A stretch of DNA of 64,000 nucleotides from Eutreptiella sp. 'Long Island Sound 2002' (GCA_964036045.1 OZ038382.1:78901918-78965917), one strand, 5' to 3'. Positions 21,307 to 33,515 are shown, counted from the first letter of the stretch. The notes: generated by a model from the sequence alone, not told the origin. Made by a program: numbers and translations.

Positions 21307-24300
21307 GGATGGGGTTCCGTCAAATATTTGGGGGCTGTACAGCCCCAAAATATTTGACGGATGGGGTTCCGTCAAATATTTGGGTGGTCTACACCCCCAA
21401 AATATTTGACGGATGGGGTTCCGTCAAATATTTGGGGGCTGTAGACCCCCACAATATTTGACGGATGGGGTTCCGTCAAATATTTGGGGGGTCTACACCC
21501 CCAAAATATTTGACGGATGGGGTTCCGTCAAATATTTGGGGGCTGTAGACCCCCAAAATATTTCACGGATGGGATTCCGTCAAATATTTGGGGGGTCTAC
21601 AGCCCCCAAATATTTCACGGAACCACATCCGTGAAATGTTTTGGGGGTGTAGACCCCCAAAATATTTGACGGATGGGGTTCTGTCAAATATTTGGGGGCT
21701 GTACACCACAAAAATATTTGACGGATGGGGTTCCGTCAAATATTTGGGGGGTCTACACCCCAAAAATATTTGACCGATGGGGTTCCGTCAAATATTTGGG
21801 GGGTCTACAGCCCCAAAATATTTCACGGATGGGGTTCCGCCAAATATTTGGGGGCTGTACACCCCCTAAATATTTGACGGATGGGGTTCCGTCAAAAATT
21901 TGGGGGGTCTACACCCCCAAAATATTTGACGGATGGGGTTCCGTCAAATATTTGCAGGCTGTACACCCCCTAAGTATTTGACGGATGGGGTTCCGTCAAA
22001 TATTTGGGGGCTGTGGACCCCCAAAATATTTGACGGATGGGGTTGCGCCAAATATTTGGGGGGTCTACAGCCCCAAAAATATTTGACGGATGGGGTTCCG
22101 TCAAATATTTGGGGGCTGTACACCCCCTAAATATTTGACGGATGGGGTTCCGTCAAATATTTGGGGGCTGTACACCCCAAAAATATTTGACGGATGGGGT
22201 TCCGTCAAATATTTGGGGGGTCTACAGCCCCAAAATATTTGACGGATGGGGTTCCGTCAAATATTTGGGGGCTGTACACCCCAAAAATATTTCACGGATG
22301 TATGTCCGTCAAATATTTGGGGGCTGTACACCCCCTAAATATTTCATGGAACCACATCCGTGAAATATTTTGGGGGTGTAGACCCCCAAAATATTTGACG
22401 GATGGGGTTCCGTCAAATATTTGGGGGGTCTACAGCCCCAAAATATTTGACGGATGGGGTTCCGTCAAATATTTGGGGGGTCTACGGCCCTAAAATATTT
22501 GACGGATGAGGTTCCGTCAAATATTTGGGGGCTGTACACCCCCTAAATATTTCACGGAACCACATCCGTGAAATATTTTGGGGGTGTAGACCCCCAAAAT
22601 ATTTGACGGATGGGGTTCCGTCAAATATTTGGGGGGTCTACAGCCCCAAAATATTTGACGGATGGGGTTCCGTCAAATATTTGGGGGGTCTACAGCCCCA
22701 AAATATTTGACGGATGGGGTTCCGTCAAATATTTGGGGGCTGTACACCCCAAAAATATTTGACGGATGGGGTTCCGTCAAATATTTGGGGGCTGTACACC
22801 CCCTAAATATTTCACGGAACCACATCCGTGAAATATTTCGGGGGTGTAGACCCCCAAAATATTTGACGGATGGGGTTCCGTCAAATATTTGGGGGGTCTA
22901 CAGCCCCAAAATATTTGACGGATGGGGTTCCGTCAAATATTTGGGGGGTCTACAGCCCCAAAATATTTGACGGATGGGGTTCCGTCAAATATTTGGGGGC
23001 TGTACACCCCAAAAATATTTGACGGATGGGGTTCCGTCAAATATTTGGGGGCTGTACACCCCCAAAATATTTGACGGATGGGGTTTCCGTCAAATATTTG
23101 GGGGCTGTAGACCCCCAAAATATTTGACGGATGGGGTTCCGCCAAATATTTGGGGGGTCTACAGCCCCAAAATATTTGACGGATGGGGTTCCGCCAAATA
23201 TTTGGGGGGTCTACAGCCCCAAAATATTTGACGGATGGGGTTCCGTCAAATATTTGGGGGCTGTACACCCCCAAAATATTTGACGGATGGGGTTCCGTCA
23301 AATATTTGGGGGCTGTACACCCCAAAAATATTTGACGGATGGGGTACCGTCAAATATTTGGGGGGTCTACAGCCCCAAAATATTTGACGGATGGGGTTCC
23401 GTCAAATATTTGGCGGGTCCACAGCCCCAAAATATTTGACGGATGGGGTTCCGTCAAATATTTGGGGGGTCTACAGCCCCAAAATATTTGACGGATGGGG
23501 TTCCGTCAAATATTTGGGGGGTCTACAGCCCCAAAATATTTGACGGATGGGGTTCCGTCAAATATTTGGGGGCTGTACACCCCAAAAATATTTGACGGAT
23601 GGGGTTCCGTCAAATGTTTGGGGGCTGTAGACCCCCTAAATATTTGACGGATGGGGTTCCGCCAAATATTTGGGGGGTCTACAGCCCCAAAATATTTGAC
23701 GGATGGGGTTCCGTCAAATATTTGGGGGCTGTACACCCCGTAAATATTTGACGGATGTATGTCCGTCAAATATTTGGGGGCTGTACACCCCCAAAATATT
23801 TGACGGATGGGGTTCGGTCAAATATTTGGGGGGTCTACAGCCCCAAAATATTTGACGGATGGGGTTCCGTCAAATATTTGGGGGGTCTACAGCCCCAAAA
23901 TATTTGACGGATGAGGTTCCGTCAAATATTTGGGGGCTGTACACCCCCTAATTATTTCATGGAACCACATCCGTGAAATATTTTGGGGGTGTAGACCCCC
24001 AAAATATTTGACGGATGGGGTTCCGTCAAATATTTGGGGGGTCTACAGCCCCAAAATATTTGACGGATGGGGTTCCGTCAAATATTTGGGGGGTCTACGG
24101 CCCTAAAATATTTGACGGATGAGGTTCCGTCAAATATTTGGGGGCTGTACACCCCCTAAATATTTCACGGAACCACATCCGTGAAATATTTTGGGGGTGT
24201 AGACCCCCAAAATATTTGACGGATGGGGTTCCGTCAAATATTTGGGGGGTCTACAGCCCCAAAATATTTGACGGATGGGGTTCCGTCAAATATTTGGGGG

Positions 24301-27300
24301 GTCTACAGCCCCAAAATATTTGACGGATGGGGTTCCGTCAAATATTTGGGGGCTGTACACCCCAAAAATATTTGACGGATGGGGTTCCGTCAAATATTTG
24401 GGGGCTGTACACCCCCTAAATATTTCACGGAACCACATCCGTGAAATATTTCGGGGGTGTAGACCCCCAAAATATTTGACGGATGGGGTTCCGTCAAATA
24501 TTTGGGGGGTCTACAGCCCCAAAATATTTGACGGATGGGGTTCCGTCAAATATTTGGGGGGTCTACAGCCCCAAAATATTTGACGGATGGGGTTCCGTCA
24601 AATATTTGGGGGCTGTACACCCCAAAAATATTTGACGGATGGGGTTCCGTCAAATATTTGGGGGCTGTACACCCCCAAAATATTTGACGGATGGGGTTTC
24701 CGTCAAATATTTGGGGGCTGTAGACCCCCAAAATATTTGACGGATGGGGTTCCGCCAAATATTTGGGGGGTCTACAGCCCCAAAATATTTGACGGATGGG
24801 GTTCCGCCAAATATTTGGGGGGTCTACAGCCCCAAAATATTTGACGGATGGGGTTCCGTCAAATATTTGGGGGCTGTACACCCCCAAAATATTTGACGGA
24901 TGGGGTTCCGTCAAATATTTGGGGGCTGTACACCCCAAAAATATTTGACGGATGGGGTACCGTCAAATATTTGGGGGGTCTACAGCCCCAAAATATTTGA
25001 CGGATGGGGTTCCGTCAAATATTTGGCGGGTCTACAGCCCCAAAATATTTGACGGATGGGGTTCCGTCAAATATTTGGGGGGTCTACAGCCCCAAAATAT
25101 TTGACGGATGGGGTTCCGTCAAATATTTGGGGGGTCTACAGCCCCAAAATATTTGACGGATGGGGTTCCGTCAAATATTTGGGGGCTGTACACCCCAAAA
25201 ATATTTGACGGATGGGGTTCCGTCAAATGTTTGGGGGCTGTAGACCCCCTAAATATTTGACGGATGGGGTTCCGCCAAATATTTGGGGGGTCTACAGCCC
25301 CAAAATATTTGACGGTTGGGGTTCCGTCAAATATTTGGGGGCTGTACACCCCGTAAATATTTGACGGATGTATGTCCGTCAAATATTTGGGGGCTGTACA
25401 CCCCCAAAATATTTGACGGATGGGGTTCGGTCAAATATTTGGGGGGTCTACAGCCCCAAAATATTTGACGGATGGGGTTCCGTCAAATATTTGGGGGGTC
25501 TACAGCCCCAAAATATTTGACGGATGAGGTTCCGTCAAATATTTGGGGGCTGTACACCCCCTAAATATTTCACGGAACCACATCCGTGAAATATTTTGGG
25601 GGTGTAGACCCCCAAAATATTTGACGGATGGGGTTCCGTCAAATATTTGGGGGGTCTACAGCCCCCAAATATTTGACGGATGGGGTTCCGTCAAATATTT
25701 GGGGGGTCTACAGCCCCAAAATATTTGACGGATGGGGTTCCGTCAAATATTTGGGGGGTCTACAGCCCCAAAATATTTGACGGATGGGGTTCCGTCAAAT
25801 ATTTGGGGGCTGTACAGCCCAAAAATATTTGACAGATGGGGTTCCGTCAAATATTTGGGGGCTGTACACCCCCAAAATAATTGACGGATGGGGTTCCGTC
25901 AAATATTTGGGGGCTGTAGACCCCCAAAATAGTTGACGGATGGGGTTCCGCCAAATATTTGGGGGGTCTACAGCCCCAAAATATTTGACGGATGGGGTTC
26001 CGCCAAATATTTGGGGGGTCTACAGCCCCAAAATATTTGACGGATGGGGTTCCGTCAAATATTTGGGGGGTCTACAGCCCCAAAATATTTGACGGATGGG
26101 GTTCCGTCAAATATTTGGGGGGTCTACAGCCCCAAAATATTTGACGGATGGGGTTCCGTCAAATATTTTGGGGGTGTACAGCCCCCAAATATTTGACGGA
26201 TGGGGTTCCGTCAAATATTTGGGGGCTGTACACCCCAAAAATATTTGACGGATGGGGTTCCGTCAAATATTTGGGGCCTGTAGACCCCCAAAATATTTGA
26301 CGGATGGGGTTCCGCCAAATATTTGGGGGGTCTACAGCCCCAAAATATTTGACGGATGGGGTTCCGTCAAATATTTGGGGGCTGTACACCCCCTAAATAT
26401 TTGACGGATGTATGTCCGTCAAATATTTGGGGGCTGTACACCCCCAAAATATTTGACGGATGGGGTTTCGTCAAATATTTGGGGGCTGTACACCCCCTAA
26501 AAATTTGACAGATGGGGTTCCGTCAAATATTTCGGGGCTGTACACCCCCAAAATATTTGACGGATGGGGTTCCGTCAAATATTTGGGGGCTGCACACCCC
26601 CTAAAGATATGACGGATGGGGTTCCGTCAAATATTTGGGGGGTCTGCACCCCCAAAAAATTTGACGGATGGGGTTCGGTCAAATATTTGGGGCCTGTACA
26701 CCCCAAAAATATTTGACGGATGGGGTGCCGTCAAATATTTGGGGGCTGTACACCCCCTAAATATTTCACGGAACCACATCCGTGGAATATTTTGGGGGTG
26801 TAGACCCCCAACATATTTGACGGATGGGGTTCCGTCAAATATTTGGGGGGTCTACAGCCCCAAAATATTTGACGGATGGGGTTCCGCCAAATATTTGGGG
26901 GCTGTACACCCCAAAAATATTTGACGGATGGGGTTCCGTCAAATATTTGGGGGCTGTAGACCCCCAAAATATTTGACGGATGGGGTTCCGTCAAATGTTT
27001 GGGGGCTGTAGACCCCCAAAATATTTGACGGATGGGGTTCCGCCAAATATTTGGGGGGTCTACAGCCCCAAAATATTTGACGGATGGGGTTCCGTCAAAT
27101 ATTTGGCGGCTGTACAGCCCCTAAATATTTGACGGATGGGGTTCCGTCAAATATTTGGGGGCTGTACACCCCCAAAATATTTGACGGATGGGGTTCCGTC
27201 AAATATTTGGGGGCTGTACACCCCATAAATATTTGACGGATGGGGTTCCGTCAAATATTTGGGGGCTGTAGACCCCCAAAATATTTGACGGATGGGGTTA

Positions 27301-28500
27301 CGCCAAATATTTGGGGGGTCTACAGCCCCAAAATATTTGACGGATGGGGTTCCGTCAAATATTTGGGGGCTGTACACCCCCTAAATATTTGACGGATGGG
27401 GTTCCGTCAAATATTTGGGGGCTGTACACCCCCAATATATTTGACGGATGGGGTTCCGTCAAATATTTGGGGGCTGTACACCCAAAAATATTTGACGGAT
27501 GGGGTTCCGTCAAATATTTGGGGGGTCTACAGCCCCAAAATATTTGACGGATGGGGTTTCGTCAAGTATTTGGGGGCTGTACACCCCAAAAATATTTGAC
27601 GGATGGGGTTCCGTCAAATATTTGGGGGCTGTAGACCCCCAAAATATTTGACGGATGGGGTTCCGCCAAATATTTGGGGGGTCTACAGCCCCAAAATATT
27701 TGACGGATGGGGTTCCGTCAAATATTTGGGGGCTGTACACCCCCTAAATATTTGACGGATGGGGTTCCGTCAAATATTTGGGGGCTGTACACCCCAAAAA
27801 GGTTTGACGGATGGGGTTCCGTCAAATATTTGGGGGCTGTAAACCCCCTAAAGATTTGACGGATGGGGTTCCGTCAAATATTTGGGGGCTGTACACCCCC
27901 AAAATATTTGACGGATGGGGTTCCGTCAAATATTTGGGGGCTGCACACCCCCTAAAGATTTGACGGATGGGGTTCCATCAAATATTTGGGGGGTCTACAC
28001 CCCCAAAATATTTGACGGATGGGGTTCCGTCAAATATTTGGGGGCTGTACACCCCCAAAATATTTGACGGATGGGGTTCCGTCAAATATTTGGGGGGTCT
28101 ACAGCCCCAAAATATTTGACGGATGGGGTTCCGTCAAATATTTGGGGGGTCTACAGCCCCAAAATATTTGACGGATGGGGTTCCGTCAAATATTTGGGGG
28201 CTGTACACCCCCTAAGTATTTGACGGATGGGGGTCCGTCCAATATTTGGGGGCTGTACACCCCCCAAATATTTGACGGATGGGGTTCCGTCAAATATTTG
28301 GGGGGTCTACAGCCCCTAAATATTTCACGGAACCACATCCGTGAAATATTTTGGGGCCTGTAGACCCCCAAAATATTTGACGGATGGGGTTCCGTCCAAT
28401 ATTTGGGGGGTCTACACCCCCAAAATATTTGACGGATGCATGTCCGTGAAATATTTGGGGGGTCTACACCCCCTAAATATTTGACGGATGCATGTCCGTC
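21307..28500. repeat. Satellite 2: about 140 copies of a 52-bp double-palindrome unit
   Basis: The unit contains two dyads. Hairpin 1 is GACGGA-TGGGGT-TCCGTC. Hairpin 2 is CAAATATTTGGGGG, a 7-base loop, then CCCCCAAAATATTTG. Every unit can therefore extrude as a cruciform. Loop variants exist (TGTATG, TGCATG, ACCACA). Short ORFs are open in both directions with similar peptides, which follows from the palindromes, so I do not call genes. The border with satellite 1 at 21306 is abrupt. Higher-order duplication is marked separately. Confidence 0.95.
22342..25567. repeat. 1,613-bp tandem duplication within satellite 2
   Basis: The block starting with the CATGGAACCACATCC variant near 22342 reappears near 23955, and open frames inside it repeat at a constant offset of 1,613 bp (31 units plus one base) with almost no differences. 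One change distinguishes the frames at 23506 and 25119. A further partial copy begins near 25543 at an offset of about 1,405 bp (27 units plus one). The near-identity indicates recent segmental duplication. Confidence 0.85.
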
Positions 28501-28668
28501 AAATATTTGACGCATGCCCATGCGTCAGTTGTCTGGGGGGTGTAGACCCCCAAAATAATTGACGCATGCCCATCCGTCAATTATTTGGGGGGTCTAGACC
28601 CCCCTAGGAATCAGCGCGTGCCCACGCGCCAATTCCTAACAAGGGGTCTACACCCCTCTGTGAATCAA
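28501..28668. repeat. Diverged right edge of satellite 2: chain of different hairpins
   Basis: The palindromes change word but keep pairing: GACGCATGCCCATGCGTC, then GACGCATGCCCATCCGTC, then GGGGGGTCTAGACCCCCC, then TAGGAAT...ATTCCTA enclosing GCGCGTGCCCACGCGC, then GGGGTCTACACCCC. No coding sequence. Confidence 0.75.
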
Positions 28669-29537
28669 TGGGGGGGGGTTTTAAAGTCAAGGGGGGGGGG
28701 GTATTAAATCGATTGGGGGGGGGCTATGAAATTGAATGGGGGGAACCTATGAAATTCATGGGGGTGGGGCTATGAAATTGATGGGGGGGGGCTATGAAAT
28801 TGATAGGGGGGGGGCTATGTAATGGATGGGGGGGGGGCTATGAAATTGATAGGGGGGGGCATATGAAACTGATGGGGGGGCTATGAAATGGATGGGGGCG
28901 GGGCTATGAAATTGATGGGGGAGGGGCTATGAAATTGATAAAGGGGGGGTTATAAAATTGATAGGGCAGGGGGCCATGAAATCGATGGGGGGGGGCTATG
29001 AAATTGAATGGGGGGGACCTATGAAATTGATGGGGGTGGGGCTATGAAATTGATGGGGGGTAGGGCTGTGAAATTGATGGGGGGTAGGGCTATGAAATTG
29101 ATGGGGGGGGCTATGAAATTGATGGGGGGGGGGCTATGAAATTGATAAGAGGGGGGGGGGCTATGAAATTGATAGGGGGGGGGTATGAAATTGATGGGGG
29201 GGGGGCTATGAAATTGATAGGGGGGGCTATGAAATTGATGGGAGGAGGCTATGAAATTGATGCGGGAGGGGCTATGAAATGGAGGGGGGGGCTATGAAAT
29301 TGATAGGGGGGGGCTATGAAATGGATGCGGGGGGGGCTATGAAATGGATGGGAGGGGGCTATGAAATTGATAGGGGGGGCTATGAAATGGATGTGGGGGG
29401 GGCTATGAAATTGACGGGAGGGGGCTATGAAATTGATGGGGGGGGCTATGAAATGGATGTGGGGGGGGCTATGAACTGGATGGGGGGGGGGGCTATGACA
29501 TTGATAGGGGGGGAATTGAAATTGATGGGGGGGTAAA
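28669..29537 (+). repeat. Satellite 3: G-tract / CTATGAAATTGAT repeat, about 20-22 bp
   Basis: About 40 units of CTATGAAATTGAT or CTATGAAATGGAT separated by G runs of 5-11 bases. The G-rich strand is now the plus strand, opposite to satellite 1. Unit length varies mainly through the G run. Open frames are a by-product. Confidence 0.95.
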
Positions 29538-29748
29538 TAGGTGTCAAGGGGGCGCCTGGGGGAGCGGTGCCCCATCCACCCTCCACCGGAACTAACTGAG
29601 GAACGGAGTAACATACCTCCTATTTTAATTTTTTTGGGGTTCGGACCTTGGTAAGCTGGTGGGAAAACACTCTACTGGAAAAGAAAACCTGAAAAAGAAA
29701 AACAGGCATACCCTCCCTAACCTCAACCACACAAGCAGGGAAATGACA

Positions 29749-29825
29749 GGGAGGGAGGGAGGGAGGGAGGGGAGGGAGGAAGGGGAGGGAGGGAGGGGAG
29801 GGAGGGAGGGAGGGAGGGAGGGAGG
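29749..29825 (+). repeat. GGGA microsatellite
   Basis: A run of GGGA with occasional GGGGA, about 77 bp, G-rich on the plus strand. Confidence 0.95.
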
Positions 29826-29845
29826 CTCTCTTGGGCGGCCGTAGG

Positions 29846-29970
29846 GGCTGTGTTGTGCTGTGTTGTGCTGTAATATGCTGTGCTATGCTGTATGTTGTGA
29901 TGTGGTGTACTGTGATGTGACGTGATGTGTTGTGATGTGCCGTGCTGTGCCGTGCTGTGTTGTGCCGTGC
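29846..29970 (+). repeat. TGTGC / TGTGA pentamer microsatellite
   Basis: Degenerate five-base repeats (TGTGC, TGTGT, TGTGA, TGTAA) for about 125 bp. Confidence 0.85.
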
Positions 29971-30153
29971 TCGAAACCCACTACCCCCCCTCTCCACAGT
30001 TCCGGCCCAACCCGATGAACCCCCACCCACCCACCCCACGAGCAAAACTGACCCAATTAGCTCAGGTGAGGTTGCTTGGGCCAGACATCAGGATTCTGTT
30101 CCCACTTGTCTTTAGTCACATATGAGCCCCCCGATCGGTTGCAGTCAGAGAGA

Positions 30154-30198
30154 TGGGGTGGGGTGGGGTGGGGTGGGGTGGGGTGGGGGGGGGGGGGG
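30154..30198 (+). repeat. GGGGT repeat and G run
   Basis: Seven GGGGT units followed by a run of about 14 G. Further G runs of 10-17 bases lie at 30315-30373. Strong G-quadruplex potential on the plus strand; run lengths are likely to be unreliable. Confidence 0.9.
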
Positions 30199-30388
30199 CA
30201 CGTACCATCATTGAAGGGGTTGCAAGCACTGGTTGGGTTTCAGACGCTAGGGTCGAGACCACAACCCACTTCTACACCTCAAGGGTGTGGTGACAATGGG
30301 ACAAGTCTGATATTGGGGGGGGACACGGGGGGGGGGGGGGGTTAGAAAGGGTGTTGGGGTGGGGGGGGGGGGGTGATGGTCCATAAAA

Positions 30389-30410
30389 GTCTGATGTCTG
30401 ATGTCTGATA
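30389..30410 (+). repeat. 22-bp GTCTGAT repeat, right copy
   Basis: Identical to 8834-8855 and in the same orientation, also preceded by AAA. About 15 bases further on, TATACACAATCCTGGT (about 30424-30439) is the inverted counterpart of a word at the start of gene C near 8815-8830. Confidence 0.8.
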
Positions 30411-30499
30411 GCCGACTAGGTCGCTATACACAATCCTGGTCCCCACACTGCCAGTCCACCCCTTTGCAAGGTTGTCCAATTTCGGCATTGAAATGGAAG

Positions 30500-30665
30500 A
30501 GAGGAACCAACCAGCTAATACAAGACAGGTGGCGTAGACAGGTTTTAAGACAGGGGGCTATCCAGGGACAGGGGTCGCAAACAGGCTTCAAGACCGGCAG
30601 CCGTCGCAAGACAGGTGGTACAAGACAGGGGGGCTGTCGCCCAACAGACCCCTTGTCTTGTGCAA
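30500..30665 (+). repeat. AAGACAGG / CTTGTC repeat cluster (intron-type family of gene C)
   Basis: At least nine AGACAGG or GACAGG words, with GTCGCAAGACAGG and a terminal CCCCTTGTCTTG inverted copy. It is the same family as the intron at 6.6-6.9 kb and as 1-110. Flanking coding sequence here is not recognisable. From 30670 to 31200 I see nothing firm. Confidence 0.6.
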
Positions 30666-31204
30666 AGAAAGGGGTTATGGTGAAAAAAAACGTTAGAGAC
30701 GCAAGCGAAGAACACAACGACTTGTGTCTGCGAGCTATTTTCACCTGCCTGAGCGCACAGAAACCCCAAGAACAAGCACACGCGCAAGCTATGGGGTGCC
30801 AAAAACAGGCTGCGATAGGGGGGGCTTGTTGGCTTCATCCTGTATGGCTGCACCTAATACCCGGCTGGCCCGTTTTTGCGTTTACCAGAGCGTAGTCCTG
30901 TACCGCGTTTACATTTCCTCATATGTGACTATATTGCGGATGTCTCCCTGCCAGCCCTTCACAAGGCCATACATTGCTGCCAGACCCCTATGCACCTTTG
31001 CGACTCATAACGGTAGTTGGTGCCAGATGGAGAATTGTGTGCGGTTAGCGACTCACAAACAAGCTTCACCATGAATGGTGTGCTTCTAACGGTCACCGCG
31101 AACATCAAGACAACTACGGGGGTACAAATAGTCACCCACTGCCAGGTCGCCATAGCACAGCCCTTGCCATTTTTGGTCTTTGCGCAAACGGCCGACAAGG
31201 GTTC

Positions 31205-31726
31205 TCAGGAGTTGCTCCTACCTTGGAATCCGCTCTCCCGGCTCCGGCACCTTTGAGCCTCGCAGAGCTCGATCAAAAGTGTGAAGTTCGGGACACTCAA
31301 TACTCTACTCTCGTTCTTCACCGGATCACCCAGTTGGTACCACCACAGTTGTGGGCGCCGCAGGCCAAGTGGCATAAGAACGATGCAGTGGCGCAATGTG
31401 CCACAGTCTTTGACGTGCTCACCCGTCCGCTAAGGGCTTCACATATTGCGCCCGATACGCTCCACTTGCTATACGCACGAATCCTCTAGTGGGCCGCCGA
31501 TCTCGTGGCCAACCCTCGGCAGAAGTTTCATGCGGGATACCCCACTCATGTTAAGGTGCAGCATGTCCTGGCCGAACAGGCATCACACGTCCTAGAGGTC
31601 TCTACTGCATCGATTCCGGAAGAAGGCCTAGTTGGGAAGATCCTTGATCTAGTGTCTCCCCAATGGGCAGTGGGGTCTAATATCCCGCTACACCTGACGT
31701 CCAGTTTGCGCGATCCCATGGCTTGA
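31205..31726 (+). pseudogene. Unrecognised protein fragment with in-frame TAG
   Basis: An open frame from about 31205 reads LSLAELDQKCEVRDTQYS and AQCATVFDVLTRPLRAS to YARIL, then TAG at 31487-31489. It continues in the same frame with WAADLVANPRQKFHAG and HVLAEQASHVLEVSTAS to TGA at 31726. Composition on both sides of the TAG is equally protein-like, so the TAG is either a nonsense mutation in a relic or a recoded codon. No domain recognised. Confidence 0.4.
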
Positions 31727-31792
31727 TGCACCCCACATGAGCTCATTCCTACCCCCGATGTCCCCGAGCTTTCCTTGGCAGTTTGAACTGCG

Positions 31793-32041
31793 CCTCAATC
31801 CCAAAGTGCGCCCATACACCATACCATCCTTGAGGTGTCATTAGGCGGGTTCCTCTCCCATGACGGTGTGACCACCCCAACGGCGGGGTTTGTGGCCCAT
31901 TCCTCAGGGGAAGTGTTGGAGAAGCTAGCCAACAGTGACTTCGTGCATGTAGCCGCACTGTCGCATATCAAAGCGGCAGCTCCCTTGGACGCCACCCGGT
32001 GTGTTGCAAATGAGGGCATTGGTCCTTTTTTTGCTTGTTGA
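31793..32041 (+). pseudogene. Unrecognised protein fragment
   Basis: A plus-strand open frame includes LEVSLGGFLSHDGVTTPTAG and LEKLANSDFVHVAALSHIKA and ends with TGA at 32041. It probably belongs with the fragment at 31205-31726 after a short gap. No family recognised. Confidence 0.3.
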
Positions 32042-32357
32042 GTGTGTTTGGGGCCCACATTTGTCATTACAGTGTGGCTAGTATGTTGTGTGGCATTGGG
32101 CCCACTCTCTCCTTGTCTTACACATTTCAAATTTTTGTCGTCAATGGTCAACAGAACTATTGTTTCATGTTGAGCGCAATGATTCTATTTCTTTCCAACG
32201 GTAGTGCACGGCCTTTCCCGGTACGGTTGTGCCTAGTTGTCATGTCTAGTGCTCCTTATTAACGTTGTTCCTTGGTATAAATGCTACGGAAGTCCAAACA
32301 TACCTTCCTTGTGCATTTTGAAATTTGGTCATTCTTGTTCATTTTGCACATATCACC

Positions 32358-32420
32358 ATGCCTGCAAAACAGACCCGGGTCAAGGACAGAACCACCCACT
32401 TTGTCCATTTGGCGGATGCG
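32358..32420 (+). CDS. Possible first exon, MPAKQTRVKDRTTHF
   Basis: An ATG with favourable context (CACCATGCC) opens a basic 21-residue segment that ends at a good donor, GCG|GTAAGC. No matching downstream exon could be assigned. It may be the start of another mobile-element gene. Confidence 0.3.
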
Positions 32421-32829
32421 GTAAGCCTTCAAAACGGGATTCGCGTTGGGGTGCTTTTGGCGGAATGGGGCGTCGCCTCCCGACACGGTTGGCGCCAAGT
32501 TGCTGTGGCCGTGCGCTTGGCCTAACCTAGTTGTGTTCGAGAGGTGTAGCAAAAGGCAAAAACTAAGTATGCCCCCAAGGTCCTTCCTCAACATGAGTGT
32601 TGAGAACTCATCTGAAACCTACGTGCGCGCGTATCAGCATGGCGATCCCTTTCCGAATTGCACACCATCCTTGGGTTGAAGTACACGGCGGCTACGCGGA
32701 TGCCTTTCGCTCGCCCATTTCGCCCCGAGAGGGCTTTCCAGCAAGGCCGGCATGGGCTATTGGCCCCGCTTGAGGCACAACCACCGGTCAGCACATCCAA
32801 CCCAAAGGCCACATGTGTTAGCTCACCGT

Positions 32830-32985
32830 GGGCATCGTGGCTTCGCCACGTTGCGAGCCAGCCATACTGCATTATCCTTCCTGCAATCACTTTTATACGG
32901 TGCTCAACAACATGGCTGTGCCCGTCAACAACGACTTGCTAGGCATGTTGACCAACCTGTTGAGGGCAAAACGAAACATGCAAGT
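32830..32985 (+). pseudogene. Short coding-like fragment
   Basis: The frame reads CEPAILHYPSCNHFYTVLNN and MAVPVNNDLLGMLTNLLRAK before entering the GTGTGCATC repeat. It has protein-like composition but no recognisable family. Confidence 0.25.
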
Positions 32986-33054
32986 TGTTGTGTGGCATGC
33001 CATTGCGTGCATGCCTGCATGTCACTGTGCATCATGTTGCATGGCATTGCATAG

Positions 33055-33150
33055 TGTTTGTACATGTGCGAATGTGTGCATCATGTGTGCAGCATGGCAT
33101 GTCATGTGTGCATCCTGCGTGCATCATGTGTGCATCCTGGCATGCCATGG
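33055..33150 (+). repeat. GTGTGCATCATG simple repeat
   Basis: About eight degenerate copies of TGTGCATCATG and TGTGCATCCTG. Confidence 0.8.
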
Positions 33151-33411
33151 CCGTGAGTGCCCTTTGCTATTGTCCCCTCAAGGGTTAGCCAGACCCCAGG
33201 GCTGTTCTGTCAATTTGCCCCCCGCCCACCCCCCCAAGGTCATGGTGGGGGCTGTGGAACGTGAACAGTGCTCTTCAGCAGTGTTGTTGCAGCAACACTC
33301 CATTTAGTTGTTGCGGCAACGTTGTGGCAGCGCTCTAGCGGCCACTGGAAAACCGCCTAAGCTTGGGCGCCACAATTTACCTGAACGCCACTCAAACAAG
33401 ATTTTTAGGAC

Positions 33412-33515
33412 TAGCCGGCGCCACCCTCCTTCTTTTGCTTATAGGACGGCATGTTGGCGGGATATGCCCAGCCGACGCCACCCACCTTCTTCTGCTTATA
33501 GGACGGCACGTTGGC
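33412..33515 (+). repeat. Tandem duplicate of about 57 bp
   Basis: Two copies containing CGCCACCC, CTTCTTTTGCTTATAGGACG or its near twin, and GGCAYGTTGGC. From 33516 to 33900 no gene is recognised. Confidence 0.7.

Noticed and set aside
21307-28500. Possible CRISPR array (regular repeats of about 52 bp)
   Set aside because: There are no unique spacers, the repeat itself fills the period, the DNA is eukaryotic, and no cas-like gene is near.
21413-28521. Many 60-130 codon ORFs in both directions in satellite 2 (for example MGFRQIFGGCTPPKYL)
   Set aside because: The unit is palindromic and 52 bp long, so similar peptides appear on both strands; no codon pattern beyond the repeat.
29249-29614. 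ORFs across the CTATGAAATTGAT satellite on both strands
   Set aside because: Simple-sequence translation only.
30154-30198. Telomere repeat
   Set aside because: GGGGT units are few and run into a G homopolymer; no TTAGGG, TTTAGGG or TTTTAGGG array and no chromosome end is seen.
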